Assembly (NCBI GenBank): GCA_030848925.1
Contig: JANFFA010000001.1
Coordinates: 620,001 to 684,000 of the forward strand
Source of the DNA: Rhodalgimonas zhirmunskyi
GTDB lineage: Bacteria; Pseudomonadota; Alphaproteobacteria; Rhodobacterales; Rhodobacteraceae
DNA length: 64,000 bases
Direction of reading: 5' to 3'
The notes below the pieces were generated by a model. It ran no database searches, was not told where the DNA came from, and was given only the letters and a program-made list of their open reading frames with translations. This document shows, in pieces, positions 36,290 through 46,958 of this stretch. Each line of letters starts with the position of its first letter. Position 1 is the stretch's first letter. The position numbers and the translations under genes are program-made.

Positions 36290-37570
36290 ATGGCCAAAAG
36301 CGCCGACGCCTTCCGCACGATTTCCGAGGTCGCTGATTGGCTGGGCTCTCCTGCCCACGTTCTGCGGTTCTGGGAAAGCAAGTTCACTCAGGTAAAGCCT
36401 GTGAAACGTGCCGGAGGACGGCGCTACTACCGCCCCGCTGACATGCTGCTTCTCGGCGGGATCAAGAAGCTTCTGCACGATGACGGAATGACCATCAAAG
36501 GCGTCCAGAAGGTGCTTCGCGAACAGGGCGTAAAATACGTCTCGTCGCTCTCGGATCCACTCGACGCAGACCTGGCCGACGATGTCGATGGGTCGCTCAA
36601 CGAAGATGCCCGCGAAAAAGAGGCCGATGTGGCCAGCACCGATGCTGCTGCCAGCGAAGCAAAAGTCCTGCCGTTTCAGCGCGAACTTGAAGCAGCTGTC
36701 GAACAATACGGCGAGCAGATCAAAGACGACGAACCGGAGTGGGACGCCCCCTCCAATGACGTAGCATCCTCGACCGACGAAAGCGTGCAGGCTGAGGACG
36801 ATAGCGCAGCCCTGCAAGATGTTGCGCAGGATACCAGCGCTCCTTTCGATGGAGAGGCCGCATCGGTCACTGCCCCTGGCCCAATAGAAAGCACTGCCCC
36901 ATCAGAAGACGTGCTGGAAACCTTGCCTGAGAAGCAGCTGGGACAAACACCGCGAGACGCCACTCCGATCGAAGGTTTTACTGCGCCAGCGCAGGACATA
37001 CCGGCGGTCGAACCCGCCAAGGATGACAAACCGAGCCTGATATCCGAGGTGGAGGATGCTGATGGCAGTGACGCCGAAGAAGCGGTAGTCACCTCCGAGT
37101 TCGAAACCAGCACTGCCGAAATCCCACCCGAAGCCGAGGTTAACGCGCCTATTCCATCGTTCCTTGCCGGATCCTCGGCAGAAACCCTGACGGAAAAGGC
37201 TGCAGCCGAAAGTTCCGCGCACCCTTCAACGGAAGACGATGACGCTGCCGCACAGATCGCCTCACCTGAGGAGTCGGGTCAGGACACTCCTGAACAACCT
37301 GCTCCACTCAAGCCAGAGGAAGACGCCGCTTCCAGCCTCGCTGAAACGCCTGAAGCGCCACACGTCACATCGACTCCTCGCGCCGAGGTCATCGATTTGC
37401 CCCCCGATCCAAGCGATGACGAGATCACCGCTTCGCCCGGCGTTCTGAGCCGGGTCGCCACATTCGATGGGCGCCGAATCCCTGCCGATCGGGCCCCGGA
37501 AATCCGCTTGCTGCGCGATCGTCTCGCCGCATTGCGAGCGCGTTCAGGCGGCGCCGAAAGCCACATGTAA
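36290..37570 (+). CDS. MerR-family DNA-binding protein with long acidic tail
   Basis: 426 residues. Residues 1-85 are a MerR winged helix ([20 protein letters not shown], then [16 protein letters not shown]). Residues about 100-385 are low-complexity, rich in Asp, Glu, Ala, Ser and Pro and likely disordered. The last 45 residues ([21 protein letters not shown], then [12 protein letters not shown]) look conserved and helical. The usual ligand or metal-binding and dimer helix of MerR proteins is not evident. Located right after ihfA as in related genomes, suggesting a nucleoid or cell-cycle role, unproven. Confidence 0.88.
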   Translation: MAKSADAFRTISEVADWLGSPAHVLRFWESKFTQVKPVKRAGGRRYYRPADMLLLGGIKKLLHDDGMTIKGVQKVLREQGVKYVSSLSDPLDADLADDVDGSLNEDAREKEADVASTDAAASEAKVLPFQRELEAAVEQYGEQIKDDEPEWDAPSNDVASSTDESVQAEDDSAALQDVAQDTSAPFDGEAASVTAPGPIESTAPSEDVLETLPEKQLGQTPRDATPIEGFTAPAQDIPAVEPAKDDKPSLISEVEDADGSDAEEAVVTSEFETSTAEIPPEAEVNAPIPSFLAGSSAETLTEKAAAESSAHPSTEDDDAAAQIASPEESGQDTPEQPAPLKPEEDAASSLAETPEAPHVTSTPRAEVIDLPPDPSDDEITASPGVLSRVATFDGRRIPADRAPEIRLLRDRLAALRARSGGAESHM

Positions 37571-37637
37571 TTAGCTGCTCTGTCGGGTCAATTTCTCCTT
37601 GCCCCTGTCGGAAAAACCGCTATGTAAGCCAGACCGT

Positions 37638-37714
37638 CGGGCTATAGCGCAGTCTGGTAGCGCGTCCGTCTGGGGGACGGGAGGTCGTAGGTTCGAATCC
37701 TGCTAGCCCGACCA
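37638..37714 (+). tRNA. tRNA-Pro (anticodon GGG)
   Basis: 77-nt cloverleaf with encoded CCA. Acceptor CGGGCTA pairs with TAGCCCG; the anticodon loop is CTGGGGG with anticodon GGG; the T-loop reads GTTCGAATC. Sits just after the MerR gene. Confidence 0.94.
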
Positions 37715-37793
37715 ATAAACACCCCCCCCATTTTCGGCTTTTCCGTCGCGCCTGCGGGCGTTAAACCCGTTTGAAACCAAGCGGAGTAAGACG

Positions 37794-38873
37794 ATGACCG
37801 GTGTTCTGGCCAGCCAGCAGATCGAAGCAATGATCGGAACCGGCGCGATTGCGGGCGCCCCCGCCATCATTCCCGAACAAGTACAACCTGCCTCGCTTGA
37901 TCTTCGCCTTGGAACCGTTGCCTATCGTGTGCGTGCCTCGTTCCTTGCCGGACACGGCCGAAGCGTCAAAGAGCGCTTGCAGGAATTTGAAATGCACCGC
38001 ATCGACCTTTCGGATGGCGCTGTTCTAGAAAAGGGATGTGTCTATGTCGTTCCGTTGATGGAACGGCTTTCTCTTCCAGATGGCATTCAAGCCGTTGCCA
38101 ATGCCAAAAGCTCGACCGGGCGTCTCGATCTGCTTACACGCGCGATTACGGATGGTGGCGAAGAATTCGACCGCATCGCGCCGGGGTATGACGGTCCGCT
38201 TTACGCCGAGATCTGCCCGCGCAGCTTTTCCGTTCTGGTACGTCCTGGGATGCGCCTGAACCAGATTCGCTTTCGCGAAGGTCAAGCGGTGCTGAGTGAC
38301 GACGCACTGCGCGCTTTGCATGAGGAAAGCCCACTTGTCGATGGTACAGCTGTGATCGACGACGGGCTTGGCTTTTCCGTCGATCTAAAACCCGCCAAGG
38401 GCGATCTTGTTGGATATCGTGCCAAGCCGCACACCGGTGTTATCGATCTCGATTTACTGGCGCATTACGACCCAGCGGAATTCTGGGAAGAATTGCGCAC
38501 GACCAGCGGCCAGATCATCCTCGACCCCGGTGCATTTTATATTCTGGTCAGTCGCGAGGCGGTGCATATCCCGCCCGCCTATGCCGCAGAGATGGCGCCA
38601 TTCCTTGCCATGGTAGGCGAATTCCGCGTGCATTACGCGGGCTTTTTTGATCCGGGGTTTGGCCATGCACAGGCGGGAGGCACCGGGTCGCGCGGCGTTC
38701 TGGAAGTGCGCTGCCACGAGGCACCCTTCGTGCTGGAACACGGGCAGGTCGTGGGCAGGTTGGTCTATGAGCGTATGTCCGAGATACCTGATCAGCTCTA
38801 TGGCGCCGGTATTTCATCGAACTATCAAGGGCAAGGCCTGAAACTGTCAAAGCATTTCAAGCCGATGAGCTGA
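37794..38873 (+). CDS. dcd: 2'-deoxycytidine 5'-triphosphate deaminase, long form
   Basis: 359 residues, about twice the length of E. coli Dcd; the alphaproteobacterial long form has two dUTPase-like lobes. First lobe: VQPASLDLRLG and NAKSSTGRLDLLTRAI; second lobe: EVRCHEAPFVLEHGQVVGRLVYERM with GAGISSNYQGQGLKLSKHF at the end. Converts dCTP to dUTP for thymidylate supply. Starts 80 bp after tRNA-Pro. Convergent with the short helical protein gene. Confidence 0.93.
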   Translation: MTGVLASQQIEAMIGTGAIAGAPAIIPEQVQPASLDLRLGTVAYRVRASFLAGHGRSVKERLQEFEMHRIDLSDGAVLEKGCVYVVPLMERLSLPDGIQAVANAKSSTGRLDLLTRAITDGGEEFDRIAPGYDGPLYAEICPRSFSVLVRPGMRLNQIRFREGQAVLSDDALRALHEESPLVDGTAVIDDGLGFSVDLKPAKGDLVGYRAKPHTGVIDLDLLAHYDPAEFWEELRTTSGQIILDPGAFYILVSREAVHIPPAYAAEMAPFLAMVGEFRVHYAGFFDPGFGHAQAGGTGSRGVLEVRCHEAPFVLEHGQVVGRLVYERMSEIPDQLYGAGISSNYQGQGLKLSKHFKPMS

Positions 38874-38880
38874 TCGTGAA

Positions 38881-38900
38881 GGCGGATGCTTACATCCGCC
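38881..38900. terminator. Hairpin between convergent dcd and 71-residue gene
   Basis: Perfect 8-bp stem GGCGGATG / CATCCGCC with loop CTTA, 7 bp after the dcd stop. The leftward gene's stop codon lies in the loop. No T-run, so a terminator of moderate support. Confidence 0.55.
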
Positions 38901-39105
38901 CCATGCGGCGGGCGATTTTCATCGATTGGCTCGCCTTCTTTGCGGCCTGACGTCCGGCTTTGGCCTGCTGGCGTTCTGCGGGCGTCATGTCTTGTTTTGC
39001 GTTTCCGCTACCGCTGACGCGCTTCACGCCCGCATCCATGCCTTTCGACACGGCCTTGCGGACAAACATCTTGATGATCATGTTGATCAATTGGTTGGCG
39101 TTCAT
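38890..39105 (-). CDS. Short conserved basic helical protein, 71 residues
   Basis: Opens MNANQLINMIIKMFVRKAV, an amphipathic or membrane-touching helix, then a charged KQDMTPAERQQAKAGRQAAKK helix and a basic end MKIARRMGRM. Found at this position in related Rhodobacterales to my recollection, but no function is known. The stop codon lies in a hairpin loop shared with dcd's end. Confidence 0.72.
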   Translation of the reverse strand: MNANQLINMIIKMFVRKAVSKGMDAGVKRVSGSGNAKQDMTPAERQQAKAGRQAAKKASQSMKIARRMGRM

Positions 39106-39210
39106 TGCGCCTCTCCCTTTTTTTGCTCGGGGTTGCCTCGGGCCAGAGCCTATGCATCAAATGTGTCGAATTAGAGGCCATTTCAATGGCCTGCCCCGAT
39201 GCTCCTTGGT

Positions 39211-39864
39211 CTATTCTTCCTCGAACATTTCGCTTTGGTTCTCATCATCGTCACCCTCTTCGCCCTCACTCGGCGTGGGCCCAAGACCCGGCGGTGTGCT
39301 ATCAAGTAGCCCCGCAGAGCGCAGTTCCTTGAGGCCCGGAAGATCACGCGCGTTTTCAAGACCGAAGTGATCGAGAAAGCCTTGCGTCACCACGAACGTC
39401 ACCGGGCGACCTGGTGTCATTTTTCGACGCCCGAAGCGTATCCATTCCATATCAAGCAGCAGGTCAATCGTACCACGGCTGACAGAAACACCGCGAATTG
39501 CCTCGATTTCGGCGCGTGTCACGGGCTGATGATACGCGATGATCGCCAGCGTCTCGATTGCGGCCCTGCTGAGTTTGCGCTGCTCGACCGTTTCCTTTTG
39601 CATAAGAAAACCAAGGTCGGGCGCAGTACGCATGGCCCAAGCGTCGCCCACCCGCACAACCCGCACTCCGCGCCCCTCATAACGCTTGCGCAGATGCGCC
39701 AGTGCTTCGGCGGCATCCGATCCATGCGGCATTCGCGCGTTCAATTCAGCCACGGAAACCGGCTCGGCGCTGGCAAAAAGGATCGCCTCGATCATACGCT
39801 CTTGCTCCGCGATCGGCGGCGCCTCGAATAGGCTTTCTTCTTTCTGTTCAATTTCTTCTGACAA
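39211..39864 (-). CDS. scpB: Segregation and condensation protein B
   Basis: 217 residues with the two winged-helix domains of ScpB: MIEAILFASAEPVSVAEL, ALIAYHQPVTRAEIEAIRGV-type segment (ETLAIIAYHQPVTRAEIEAI) and GRPVTFVVTQGFLDHFGL. Works with ScpA and SMC to condense chromosomes. The C-terminal tail is acidic. Begins 4 bp after scpA. A weak inverted repeat AGGCCA/TGGCCT at 39175-39192 follows. Confidence 0.95.
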   Translation of the reverse strand: MSEEIEQKEESLFEAPPIAEQERMIEAILFASAEPVSVAELNARMPHGSDAAEALAHLRKRYEGRGVRVVRVGDAWAMRTAPDLGFLMQKETVEQRKLSRAAIETLAIIAYHQPVTRAEIEAIRGVSVSRGTIDLLLDMEWIRFGRRKMTPGRPVTFVVTQGFLDHFGLENARDLPGLKELRSAGLLDSTPPGLGPTPSEGEEGDDDENQSEMFEEE

Positions 39865-39868
39865 AAAG

Positions 39869-40660
39869 CTAATCCTTTCTGCGAAGTTCTATTGGGGCGA
39901 ATGTCTCGGATTGGCGGATCTCGACATGCCCCTCCTTGGCCAGCTCTAGCGAGGCCGCAAACGTCGCCGCTGTCGCTGAGCGTCGCTTAATCGGATCAGT
40001 CTCCCACCCTTCGGGAAGGTAAGAGAGGATATCGGTCCACTGGCCAGCAAAACCGATCAACCCGCGCATCCGATCAAGCGCTTGCTCCATCGTGAAAACA
40101 CTCTCGCGGTCCAAGACGAAGGGGCGGAATTCATCACGGGTTCGGATCCTGGCATAAGCCTGCATCAGATCGAGCAGGTTCGCCGAATAGGTTACGGTGC
40201 GCAGTCGCGTCACATCTTCGGGCAGGCCGCGTTTGAAAAAATCACGGCCCAGTTGATCGCGCGCCATGAGCCGCGCCGCGACGTCACGCATCGCTTGCAG
40301 CCGCTCAAGCTGAAACGCCAGATGGGCCGCCAACTCTTCGCCCGAAGGCCCCTCTTCCGTTGGATCAGGCGGCAACAACAGGCGTGACTTCAGGAAGGCA
40401 AGCCAAGCGGCCATCACGAGGTAGTCGGCGGCAAGTTCGATCCTGAGCGCCTTGGCCTTCTCGACGAAGGACAGATACTGCTGCGCCAGTTGCAGCACCG
40501 AAACCTTGCGAAGATCGACCTTCTGCGTCCGCGATAGCGTCAGCAACACATCCAGCGGCCCCTCGAAGCCGTCAACATCCACAATCAGGGCTTCGGCGGC
40601 CATCCGTTCGGCCACCGACATGCGGTCTTCTTCGAAACTGCCCTGATCGCTGTCAGTCAT
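39869..40660 (-). CDS. scpA: Segregation and condensation protein A
   Basis: 263 residues. ScpA kleisin: FEGPLDVLLTLSRTQKVDL near residue 32, YLVMAAWLAFLKSRLLLPP, and a winged-helix end (TFAASLELAKEGHVEIRQSETFAPI). Bridges the SMC heads with ScpB. Overlaps nagZ by 8 bp, so co-transcribed nagZ-scpA-scpB. Confidence 0.95.
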   Translation of the reverse strand: MTDSDQGSFEEDRMSVAERMAAEALIVDVDGFEGPLDVLLTLSRTQKVDLRKVSVLQLAQQYLSFVEKAKALRIELAADYLVMAAWLAFLKSRLLLPPDPTEEGPSGEELAAHLAFQLERLQAMRDVAARLMARDQLGRDFFKRGLPEDVTRLRTVTYSANLLDLMQAYARIRTRDEFRPFVLDRESVFTMEQALDRMRGLIGFAGQWTDILSYLPEGWETDPIKRRSATAATFAASLELAKEGHVEIRQSETFAPIELRRKD

Positions 40661-41669
40661 CTCCGGCGCCTTTCAAAAGCGCCTCAAGTTCGGCGTCCAG
40701 CGCCGCGATGTCAATCTCATCAGGGGTTTTACGCGCAGCGATGGCGCGTTCGGCCCGCTCTTGTGCGCCTTTGGGCATACGTCCCGCCGCTTCGGCAACC
40801 ACGCGGCGTTCGTCCAGCGTGCCGTTGCAATGCAAAATCACATCACATCCCGCCGCGATTGCATCGCGGCTAAGTTGCCCCAGATCGCCCGACAGAGCCT
40901 TCATCGAGATATCGTCGGTCATGATCAGCCCGTCAAAACCTATCTTTTCGCGAACGATCTGCATCATCACCGGCGAAAGCGTTGCCGGGCTCAGGTCATA
41001 TGACTCGTAGACAACATGGGCTGTCATCCCCAGCGGGAAATCATTGAGCGCATGGAAGGGTGCGAAATCGATCTCTTGCAGGGTTTCGCGCGAATGGGCA
41101 ACGCGTGGCAAATCGTAATGGCTGTCGTTGATTGCAGCGCCGTGACCGGGGATGTGCTTCACGATTGGCACCACCCCGCCATCGAGATGCGCCTGCGCCA
41201 CGTTACGACCGATATTTGCCACGGTCTGCGGATCGGTGCCATAGCATCGATTGCGCAGAAAGGGATGCGTGTCGGGCCGTGCCACGTCAATGAGTGGCGC
41301 ACAATTGCTGTCGATGCCGAACCCGCGCAATTCGTGCGCGATCAGGCGGTAACGGATGTACAGCGCACGGGCTGCTGCTTCTGGTCCCGCCGCCCCTGCC
41401 GCGATTGCATCGTCCAGCGGTGCGTTCCAGTCACGGGCCAGCGGCGGTCGCAGTCGCTGTACACGACCACCTTCCTGATCGATGGAGATCAGGGCCTCGC
41501 GCCCGACGGCATCGCGCATTTCACTACAAAGCGCTCGAATCTGATCGGCACTCTCAAGATTGCGCGCGAACAGGATAAAACCGAAAGGATCGGCATCACG
41601 GAAAAAGGCTTTTTCGTCAGCAGTCAGGCGCGTGCCTTCCGCATCGAGAATAGTCGCGCCATAACCCAC
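40653..41669 (-). CDS. nagZ: Beta-N-acetylhexosaminidase NagZ
   Basis: 338 residues, GTG start at 41669 with GGAGGCG ahead. GH3 family NagZ: IDQEGGRVQRL near 63, KHIPGHGAAINDSHYDLP with the catalytic His, and LIMTDDISMKALSG with the nucleophile Asp. Removes GlcNAc from anhydromuropeptides during cell-wall recycling. Lies between the SPOR gene and scpA. Confidence 0.95.
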   Translation of the reverse strand: MGYGATILDAEGTRLTADEKAFFRDADPFGFILFARNLESADQIRALCSEMRDAVGREALISIDQEGGRVQRLRPPLARDWNAPLDDAIAAGAAGPEAAARALYIRYRLIAHELRGFGIDSNCAPLIDVARPDTHPFLRNRCYGTDPQTVANIGRNVAQAHLDGGVVPIVKHIPGHGAAINDSHYDLPRVAHSRETLQEIDFAPFHALNDFPLGMTAHVVYESYDLSPATLSPVMMQIVREKIGFDGLIMTDDISMKALSGDLGQLSRDAIAAGCDVILHCNGTLDERRVVAEAAGRMPKGAQERAERAIAARKTPDEIDIAALDAELEALLKGAGDD

Positions 41670-41684
41670 CGAAACGCCTCCGCC

Positions 41685-42782
41685 TTACTTCGTCGTCAGC
41701 GGAATGCAATCCGCACGCTCAGCCACGAGCGCCGAGCAGAACCGTCGCGCATCGGCCAGATCGGCAAAGCCCATCGCGCGCAGTCGATAGAAAGTGCGCC
41801 CACCAGAGCTTGCCTTTTGAATAACCCGCTGCTTGCCTTCCAGATAATCCTCGAACTTGGTCGCCAGCCGCGCCCATTCCTTGCGCGCGGTGTCAGCACT
41901 ATCGAATGCCCCAAGCTGGGCAAGGCGCGTGCCCGCGGGGATCGTGGCCGGGTCGACTTCGGCACCGGCAACTGCGTCTATCGCAGCAGCGGTCGCATCA
42001 GGACCGACCGCAGGGACTGCGCTGGCAATCGCCGAAGCGCTGGCGCGCTTGAGTGCAGCGGGCCTGATCTTGGGGCGGACCGAGCTTTTGAGCCCCCCCT
42101 TGATCTTGTTGACTGGCGCGGGTGCTGCGATAGGTTCCTGGGTTTTCTCTGTCGCGACTTCGGGCTTCGCTGGCATGATTGCCGCTGCCGTCTGGAGCGT
42201 CTCGGGCGCAGCCTCGGCACTCTCAGGCGATTTTGCAGCCGCATCGTTACCTTCCAGAGGGGAGGCACCGTGCGAAAGCCGGTCAGCCAGCGCGCGAATG
42301 TCGTCCATCTGCGGTGGGACGATGGCTTCGCCCGCGGATTGCGTGCGGTTTTGGTCTTGCACGGCGGCGACCTCTACCGAGGCGCCGGTGGGTTGATCCT
42401 CATCACTCAGCGCTACAGGAGAAGGTGCCAACTGCAAACGATCCGCAGGTTTTTCGGCCGCTCCTTCCGCAGCGACCTTGTTCACTGCAAGCCCCTGGTT
42501 CAGCGCAGGCTCGCCTCCCGGTTCTTCGGGTTGCACGCGCATCGGCCCTGCGGTCGCCGCGCGCACCACGGGCACGCCGGACACGTCTCGTGACAAGGTT
42601 TTATAGCCCCAGACACCGATGCCCACGACCAGCGCCATGGACACGGCTGCGCCGGTCCAGTTGGTCAAGGTGCCAAGGGTTTGGACCGCGCTTTTCGCGT
42701 TGCCGCCGGGGGCCTGCCGGTGTTGGGGTGTGCCGCGTTGGGCCTGCGCCCCATAGGGGGCGCCGTAGGATGTATCCGCCAT
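41685..42782 (-). CDS. SPOR domain membrane protein
   Basis: 365 residues from ATG 42782, after GAGG; an in-frame ATG four codons earlier is less likely. One transmembrane helix near residues 45-65 (VSMALVVGIGVWGYKTL), a long Ala/Pro/Glu-rich periplasmic linker, and a C-terminal SPOR domain (about 285-365: RLAQLGAFDSADTARKEWARL, YRLRAMGFADLADA). SPOR domains bind denuded septal peptidoglycan, so the protein is expected at the division site. Between argS and nagZ, a conserved order. Confidence 0.92.
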   Translation of the reverse strand: MADTSYGAPYGAQAQRGTPQHRQAPGGNAKSAVQTLGTLTNWTGAAVSMALVVGIGVWGYKTLSRDVSGVPVVRAATAGPMRVQPEEPGGEPALNQGLAVNKVAAEGAAEKPADRLQLAPSPVALSDEDQPTGASVEVAAVQDQNRTQSAGEAIVPPQMDDIRALADRLSHGASPLEGNDAAAKSPESAEAAPETLQTAAAIMPAKPEVATEKTQEPIAAPAPVNKIKGGLKSSVRPKIRPAALKRASASAIASAVPAVGPDATAAAIDAVAGAEVDPATIPAGTRLAQLGAFDSADTARKEWARLATKFEDYLEGKQRVIQKASSGGRTFYRLRAMGFADLADARRFCSALVAERADCIPLTTK

Positions 42783-42854
42783 TGCTCGCCTCATCTTGTC
42801 CCAAGGCGATAAAGTGCCGCCCGGGGTTTGCCTGCTCCCCGGACAGCGGTGCGT

Positions 42855-44600
42855 TCAGCGCATCTCTTCTGCCGGAGTTACGCCCAGAATACCAAGGCCA
42901 GCGGAAATAACAACGGCTACGGCCCGCGCAAGGGCGATTTTCGCCTGCGACGTTGCCGCATCCCCTTCTTGCAGGAAGCGCAGCGCCGGCTCATCATGCC
43001 CTCGGTTCCAAAGAGCATGGAATTCAGCCGCCAGATCATAGAGATAAAAGGCCACACGATGCGGCTCGTGTGTGCGTCCGGCGATCTCGACCAACCGGGG
43101 CCATTCTGCCAGCTTTTTCAGCACCGAAAGCTCTGCCTCGTGGGTGAGGGTCGAAAGATCCGCCGCCAGAAGCGCCGGAATTTCAACACCGATGCCCGCC
43201 TCGGCCGCCTTGCGCAGCACAGAGTGCACCCGCGCATGGGCATACTGAACATAGAAAACCGGATTATCCTTCGATTGCTCCATCACCTTGGCGAAGTCAA
43301 AATCCAGCGGCGCGTCGTTCTTGCGCGTCAGCATGTGGAAGCGGGTTACGTCAGGCCCGACCTGATCGACCACGTCCCGCAAGGTGATAAACGTCCCTGC
43401 CCGCTTCGACATCTTGAACGGCTCGCCGTTCTTGTAGAGCTTCACCAGCTGCGTCAGCTTGATGTCGAGCGGCACCTTGCCATCGGAAAGCGCCGAAACC
43501 GCAGCCTTCATCCGCTTGACATAGCCTCCGTGATCGGCCCCGAACACGTCGATCAACGCATCAAACCCGCGCTGCACCTTGTCGTAGTGATAGGCGATGT
43601 CGGGGGCAAAATAGGTCCATGCGCCGTCGGATTTCATAATCGGGCGATCCACGTCATCACCATGCGCGGTGGACTTGAACAACGTCTGTTCGCGCGGTTC
43701 CCAATCCTCGGGCAATTTGCCCTTGGGCGGCTCGAGCGTGCCACGATAGATCAGCCCCTTGTCCCGCAAGGAATCGATCGCTGACTCGATCAGGCCGGTG
43801 CCATAAAGTGACTTCTCAGAGAAGAACACGTCCATCTTGACGCCAAGCTGTGCGAGGTCGGCGCGGATCAGCTCCATCATCGCCTCTGTGGCGAAGTCGC
43901 GTATCTCGATCAGCCAGTCGGCTTCCGGCTTGCCCACGTAGGCATCGCCGACCTTGTCTTTGAGCGCCTCGCCCACCGGGATCAGGTAGTCGCCCGGATA
44001 GGTCCCGTCTTCGAAAGCAACATCCTGCCCATGCGCTTCAAGATAGCGCAGGTAAACCGAGCGCGCGAGCACATCGACCTGCGCACCGCCGTCGTTGATG
44101 TAGTATTCCCGCGTCACATCATGGCCGGTGAAATCAAGCAGGCTGGCCAGCGCATCGCCGAACACGGCACCGCGGGTATGACCCACATGCAGAGGGCCAG
44201 TGGGGTTTGCGCTGACATACTCCACGTTGACCCGCGCGCCCTTCCCCATCGCGGAACGGCCGAAATCGGCGCCCTCGTTCAATGCAGCCAGAGCCACCGT
44301 CTGCCACTGTTCGGCCGCCAGACGCAGGTTGAGGAAACCGGGGCCAGCCACATCGGCGCTGTCCACACGCGGATCGGCCACCAGCCGCGCGGCCAAGGCT
44401 TCGGCGATATCGCGGGGTTTCATTCCAGCGGGCTTGGCCAAAACCATCGCCGCGTTGGTCGCCATATCGCCATGACCTGCATCGCGTGGCGGCTCAACGG
44501 TCACATTAGCGAAATCAAGGCCATCGGGCAGTACCCCTTCGGCTTGCATCGCTGTAAGGCTTTCGGTGACAAGTACACGGATATCGGCAAAAAGGTTCAT
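42855..44600 (-). CDS. argS: Arginyl-tRNA synthetase
   Basis: 581 residues. Class I synthetase: HIGH-box variant HVGHTRG in [20 protein letters not shown] near residue 130 and KMSK in [10 protein letters not shown] near 400; an N-terminal Add-1 domain and the C-terminal DALR anticodon-binding domain. Charges tRNA-Arg. Leads the argS-SPOR-nagZ-scpA-scpB run. Divergent from typA with a 149-bp gap. Confidence 0.97.
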   Translation of the reverse strand: MNLFADIRVLVTESLTAMQAEGVLPDGLDFANVTVEPPRDAGHGDMATNAAMVLAKPAGMKPRDIAEALAARLVADPRVDSADVAGPGFLNLRLAAEQWQTVALAALNEGADFGRSAMGKGARVNVEYVSANPTGPLHVGHTRGAVFGDALASLLDFTGHDVTREYYINDGGAQVDVLARSVYLRYLEAHGQDVAFEDGTYPGDYLIPVGEALKDKVGDAYVGKPEADWLIEIRDFATEAMMELIRADLAQLGVKMDVFFSEKSLYGTGLIESAIDSLRDKGLIYRGTLEPPKGKLPEDWEPREQTLFKSTAHGDDVDRPIMKSDGAWTYFAPDIAYHYDKVQRGFDALIDVFGADHGGYVKRMKAAVSALSDGKVPLDIKLTQLVKLYKNGEPFKMSKRAGTFITLRDVVDQVGPDVTRFHMLTRKNDAPLDFDFAKVMEQSKDNPVFYVQYAHARVHSVLRKAAEAGIGVEIPALLAADLSTLTHEAELSVLKKLAEWPRLVEIAGRTHEPHRVAFYLYDLAAEFHALWNRGHDEPALRFLQEGDAATSQAKIALARAVAVVISAGLGILGVTPAEEMR

Positions 44601-44749
44601 CGATCAGCATCCTGATTGGGTTGACCTCGCATTTATCATACCCTGCTTGCACCGCAACCCGCCTGAAAACTCTTATCTTGGTGGATTGTCTCTGGCCTTT
44701 TGGCCCGCGCCGGGTTACCCGCCCGCAACCCGAAACAGGAAGTGACCTT

Positions 44750-46567
44750 ATGGATCTGCGCAACATCGCCATCATCGCCCACGTCGACCACGGCAAAACG
44801 ACCCTCGTGGACGAGCTACTCAAGCAGTCCGGCGCCTTCCGCGAAAATCAGGCCGTGGCCGAGCGCGCGATGGACTCAAATGACCTCGAACGCGAACGCG
44901 GCATCACGATTTTTGCCAAGCCCACGTCCGTCGAATGGAAGGGCACGCGGATCAATATCGTTGATACGCCCGGCCACGCCGATTTTGGCGGCGAAGTCGA
45001 ACGCATCCTCTCGATGGTCGATGGGGTCGTGCTGCTGGTCGATGCCGCCGAAGGGCCGATGCCCCAAACCAAATTCGTGACCTCGAAAGCGCTGGCGCTT
45101 GGCCTTCGCCCGATCGTGGTGCTCAACAAGGTCGACAAACCCGACGCCGAGCCCGATCGCGCGCTGGACGAAGTATTCGACCTCTTCGCTTCGCTCGGCG
45201 CCAACGACGATCAGCTTGATTTCCCGCATATGTACGCATCGGGCCGCTCCGGCTGGGCCGACGCCGAACTGGACGGGCCGCGCAAAGACCTTCACGCGCT
45301 CTTCAACCTGATCGTCAACCATGTGCCCGCCCCCAAGCAGCAAGCTCATGCGCATGAGGATTTCCGCATGTTGGCCACGACGCTGGGCGCCGACCCCTTT
45401 GTTGGTCGTATCCTGACGGGCCGTGTGGAATCGGGCCGGATCAAGGTTGGCGCAACGGTGCAGGCGCTTTCGCGCATCGGTCAGAAGATCGAGCAATTCC
45501 GCGTCACCAAGATCCAAGCGTTCCGTGGCCTGACCATGGCCGATATCGAAGAAGCCGTCGCAGGCGATATTGTCTCCATCGCGGGCATGTCCAAGGCAAC
45601 CGTGGCCGATACCATCTGTGCGCTGGCTGTCGAAGACGCGCTCGATGCACAGCCGATCGATCCGCCGACGATTTCGGTGACCTTCGGCATCAACGACAGC
45701 CCTCTTGCGGGCCGTGACGGCAAGAAGGTGCAATCCCGCGTTATCCGTGAACGCCTGATGAAAGAGGCGGAATCGAACGTCGCCATCAAGGTCAGCGACA
45801 CCCCCGGCGGCGAGGCCTTTGAAGTGGCTGGTCGAGGCGAACTTCAGATGGGCGTTTTGATCGAGAACATGCGCCGTGAAGGGTTCGAACTTTCGATTTC
45901 CCGTCCTCAGGTTCTGATGCGCGAAGAAGACGGCAAACGGATGGAGCCGATCGAAGAAGTCACAATCGACGTGGATGACGAATACTCGGGCGCGGTGATC
46001 GAAAAGATCACCGGCGCGCGCAAGGGCGAGATGACAGAGATGCGCCCCGCCGGCGCGGGCAAGACACGAATTATCGCGCATGTGCCCTCGCGCGGCCTGA
46101 TCGGCTATCATGGTGAATTCCTGACCGATACGCGCGGCACTGGCGTGCTGAACCGCGTTTTCCACGGCTGGGCCCCCCACAAAGGGCCGATCCCGGGCCG
46201 CCGCGCCGGTGTTCTGATCTCGATGGAGGATGGCGAGGCCGTGGCCTATGCGCTGTGGAACCTCGAAGAGCGCGGCAAACTCTTCATCGGCGCGCAGGCG
46301 AAGGTGTATCAGGGCATGATCATCGGCGAGCATAGCCGCGAGAACGATCTCGAGGTGAACCCGCTCAAGGGCAAGAAACTGACCAACGTGCGCGCCTCGG
46401 GTACGGACGAAGCCGTGCGCCTGACCACGCCGATCACCCTCTCTCTGGAAGAGGCAATCGCCTATATCAACGATGACGAACTGGTCGAAGTCACGCCCAA
46501 CGCCGTGCGCCTGCGCAAGCGTTACCTCGACCCGCACGAGCGCAAGCGGATGTCCAAGTCCGCCTGA
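44750..46567 (+). CDS. typA: GTP-binding ribosome-associated factor TypA/BipA
   Basis: 605 residues from ATG 44750 ([19 protein letters not shown]), with CAGGAAG upstream; the open frame extends further up but not in family style. G1 HVDHGKTT, G3 [11 protein letters not shown]4 NKVDKPDA. Translational GTPase related to EF-G that helps 50S assembly and stress adaptation. A strong terminator follows. Confidence 0.96.
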   Translation: MDLRNIAIIAHVDHGKTTLVDELLKQSGAFRENQAVAERAMDSNDLERERGITIFAKPTSVEWKGTRINIVDTPGHADFGGEVERILSMVDGVVLLVDAAEGPMPQTKFVTSKALALGLRPIVVLNKVDKPDAEPDRALDEVFDLFASLGANDDQLDFPHMYASGRSGWADAELDGPRKDLHALFNLIVNHVPAPKQQAHAHEDFRMLATTLGADPFVGRILTGRVESGRIKVGATVQALSRIGQKIEQFRVTKIQAFRGLTMADIEEAVAGDIVSIAGMSKATVADTICALAVEDALDAQPIDPPTISVTFGINDSPLAGRDGKKVQSRVIRERLMKEAESNVAIKVSDTPGGEAFEVAGRGELQMGVLIENMRREGFELSISRPQVLMREEDGKRMEPIEEVTIDVDDEYSGAVIEKITGARKGEMTEMRPAGAGKTRIIAHVPSRGLIGYHGEFLTDTRGTGVLNRVFHGWAPHKGPIPGRRAGVLISMEDGEAVAYALWNLEERGKLFIGAQAKVYQGMIIGEHSRENDLEVNPLKGKKLTNVRASGTDEAVRLTTPITLSLEEAIAYINDDELVEVTPNAVRLRKRYLDPHERKRMSKSA

Positions 46568-46590
46568 CATCCGGGATCTGAATGACATGA

Positions 46591-46628
46591 AGAAGCCCTC
46601 GCAACATCTTGCGAGGGCTTCTTTATTT
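46591..46628 (+). terminator. Rho-independent terminator of typA
   Basis: Thirteen-bp stem AGAAGCCCTCGCA / TGCGAGGGCTTCT, followed by TTTATTT. Best-formed intrinsic terminator in the window, 23 bp after the typA stop. Confidence 0.9.
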
Positions 46629-46666
46629 GTTCCGGCATTGAGGCAGTCAAACCTGCCCCGGCCCCA

Positions 46667-46954
46667 TCACTCCGAGGTTTCGACAACCATCAATTCCCGC
46701 TCGGATGCGCCCTTCGCATGCGAAAGCGCCTCTTGATATTCGGGGGAATTGTAACAGGCCACCGCGGTTTCCACGTCCGGAAACTGTGCTACCACGTTGC
46801 GCGGGCGCTCCTTACCTTCCAGCTGCACGAACCGCCCGCCGCGGGCAATAAACTTGCCCCCGTGCTTGGCAATCGCTGGCCCGGCCAGTTTGGCATATTT
46901 GCCATAGGCCTCGTCGTCCGTCACCGTTACATGCGCAATCCAGAGTGCACCCAT
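46667..46954 (-). CDS. DUF1330 domain protein
   Basis: 95 residues, dimeric ferredoxin-like barrel family. Typical segments: AHVTVTDDEAYGKYAKLAGPAIAKHGGKFIARGG (first half) and PRNVVAQFPDVETAVACYNSPEYQEA. Function of the family is unknown. Begins 4 bp after the alaS stop, so probably co-transcribed with it. Confidence 0.9.
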   Translation of the reverse strand: MGALWIAHVTVTDDEAYGKYAKLAGPAIAKHGGKFIARGGRFVQLEGKERPRNVVAQFPDVETAVACYNSPEYQEALSHAKGASERELMVVETSE

Positions 46955-46958
46955 CGTC

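Noticed and set aside
44876-46588. 570-codon antisense frame opposite typA
   Set aside because: Mirror of typA codon bias; no motifs, no ribosome site, TypA evidence is overwhelming.
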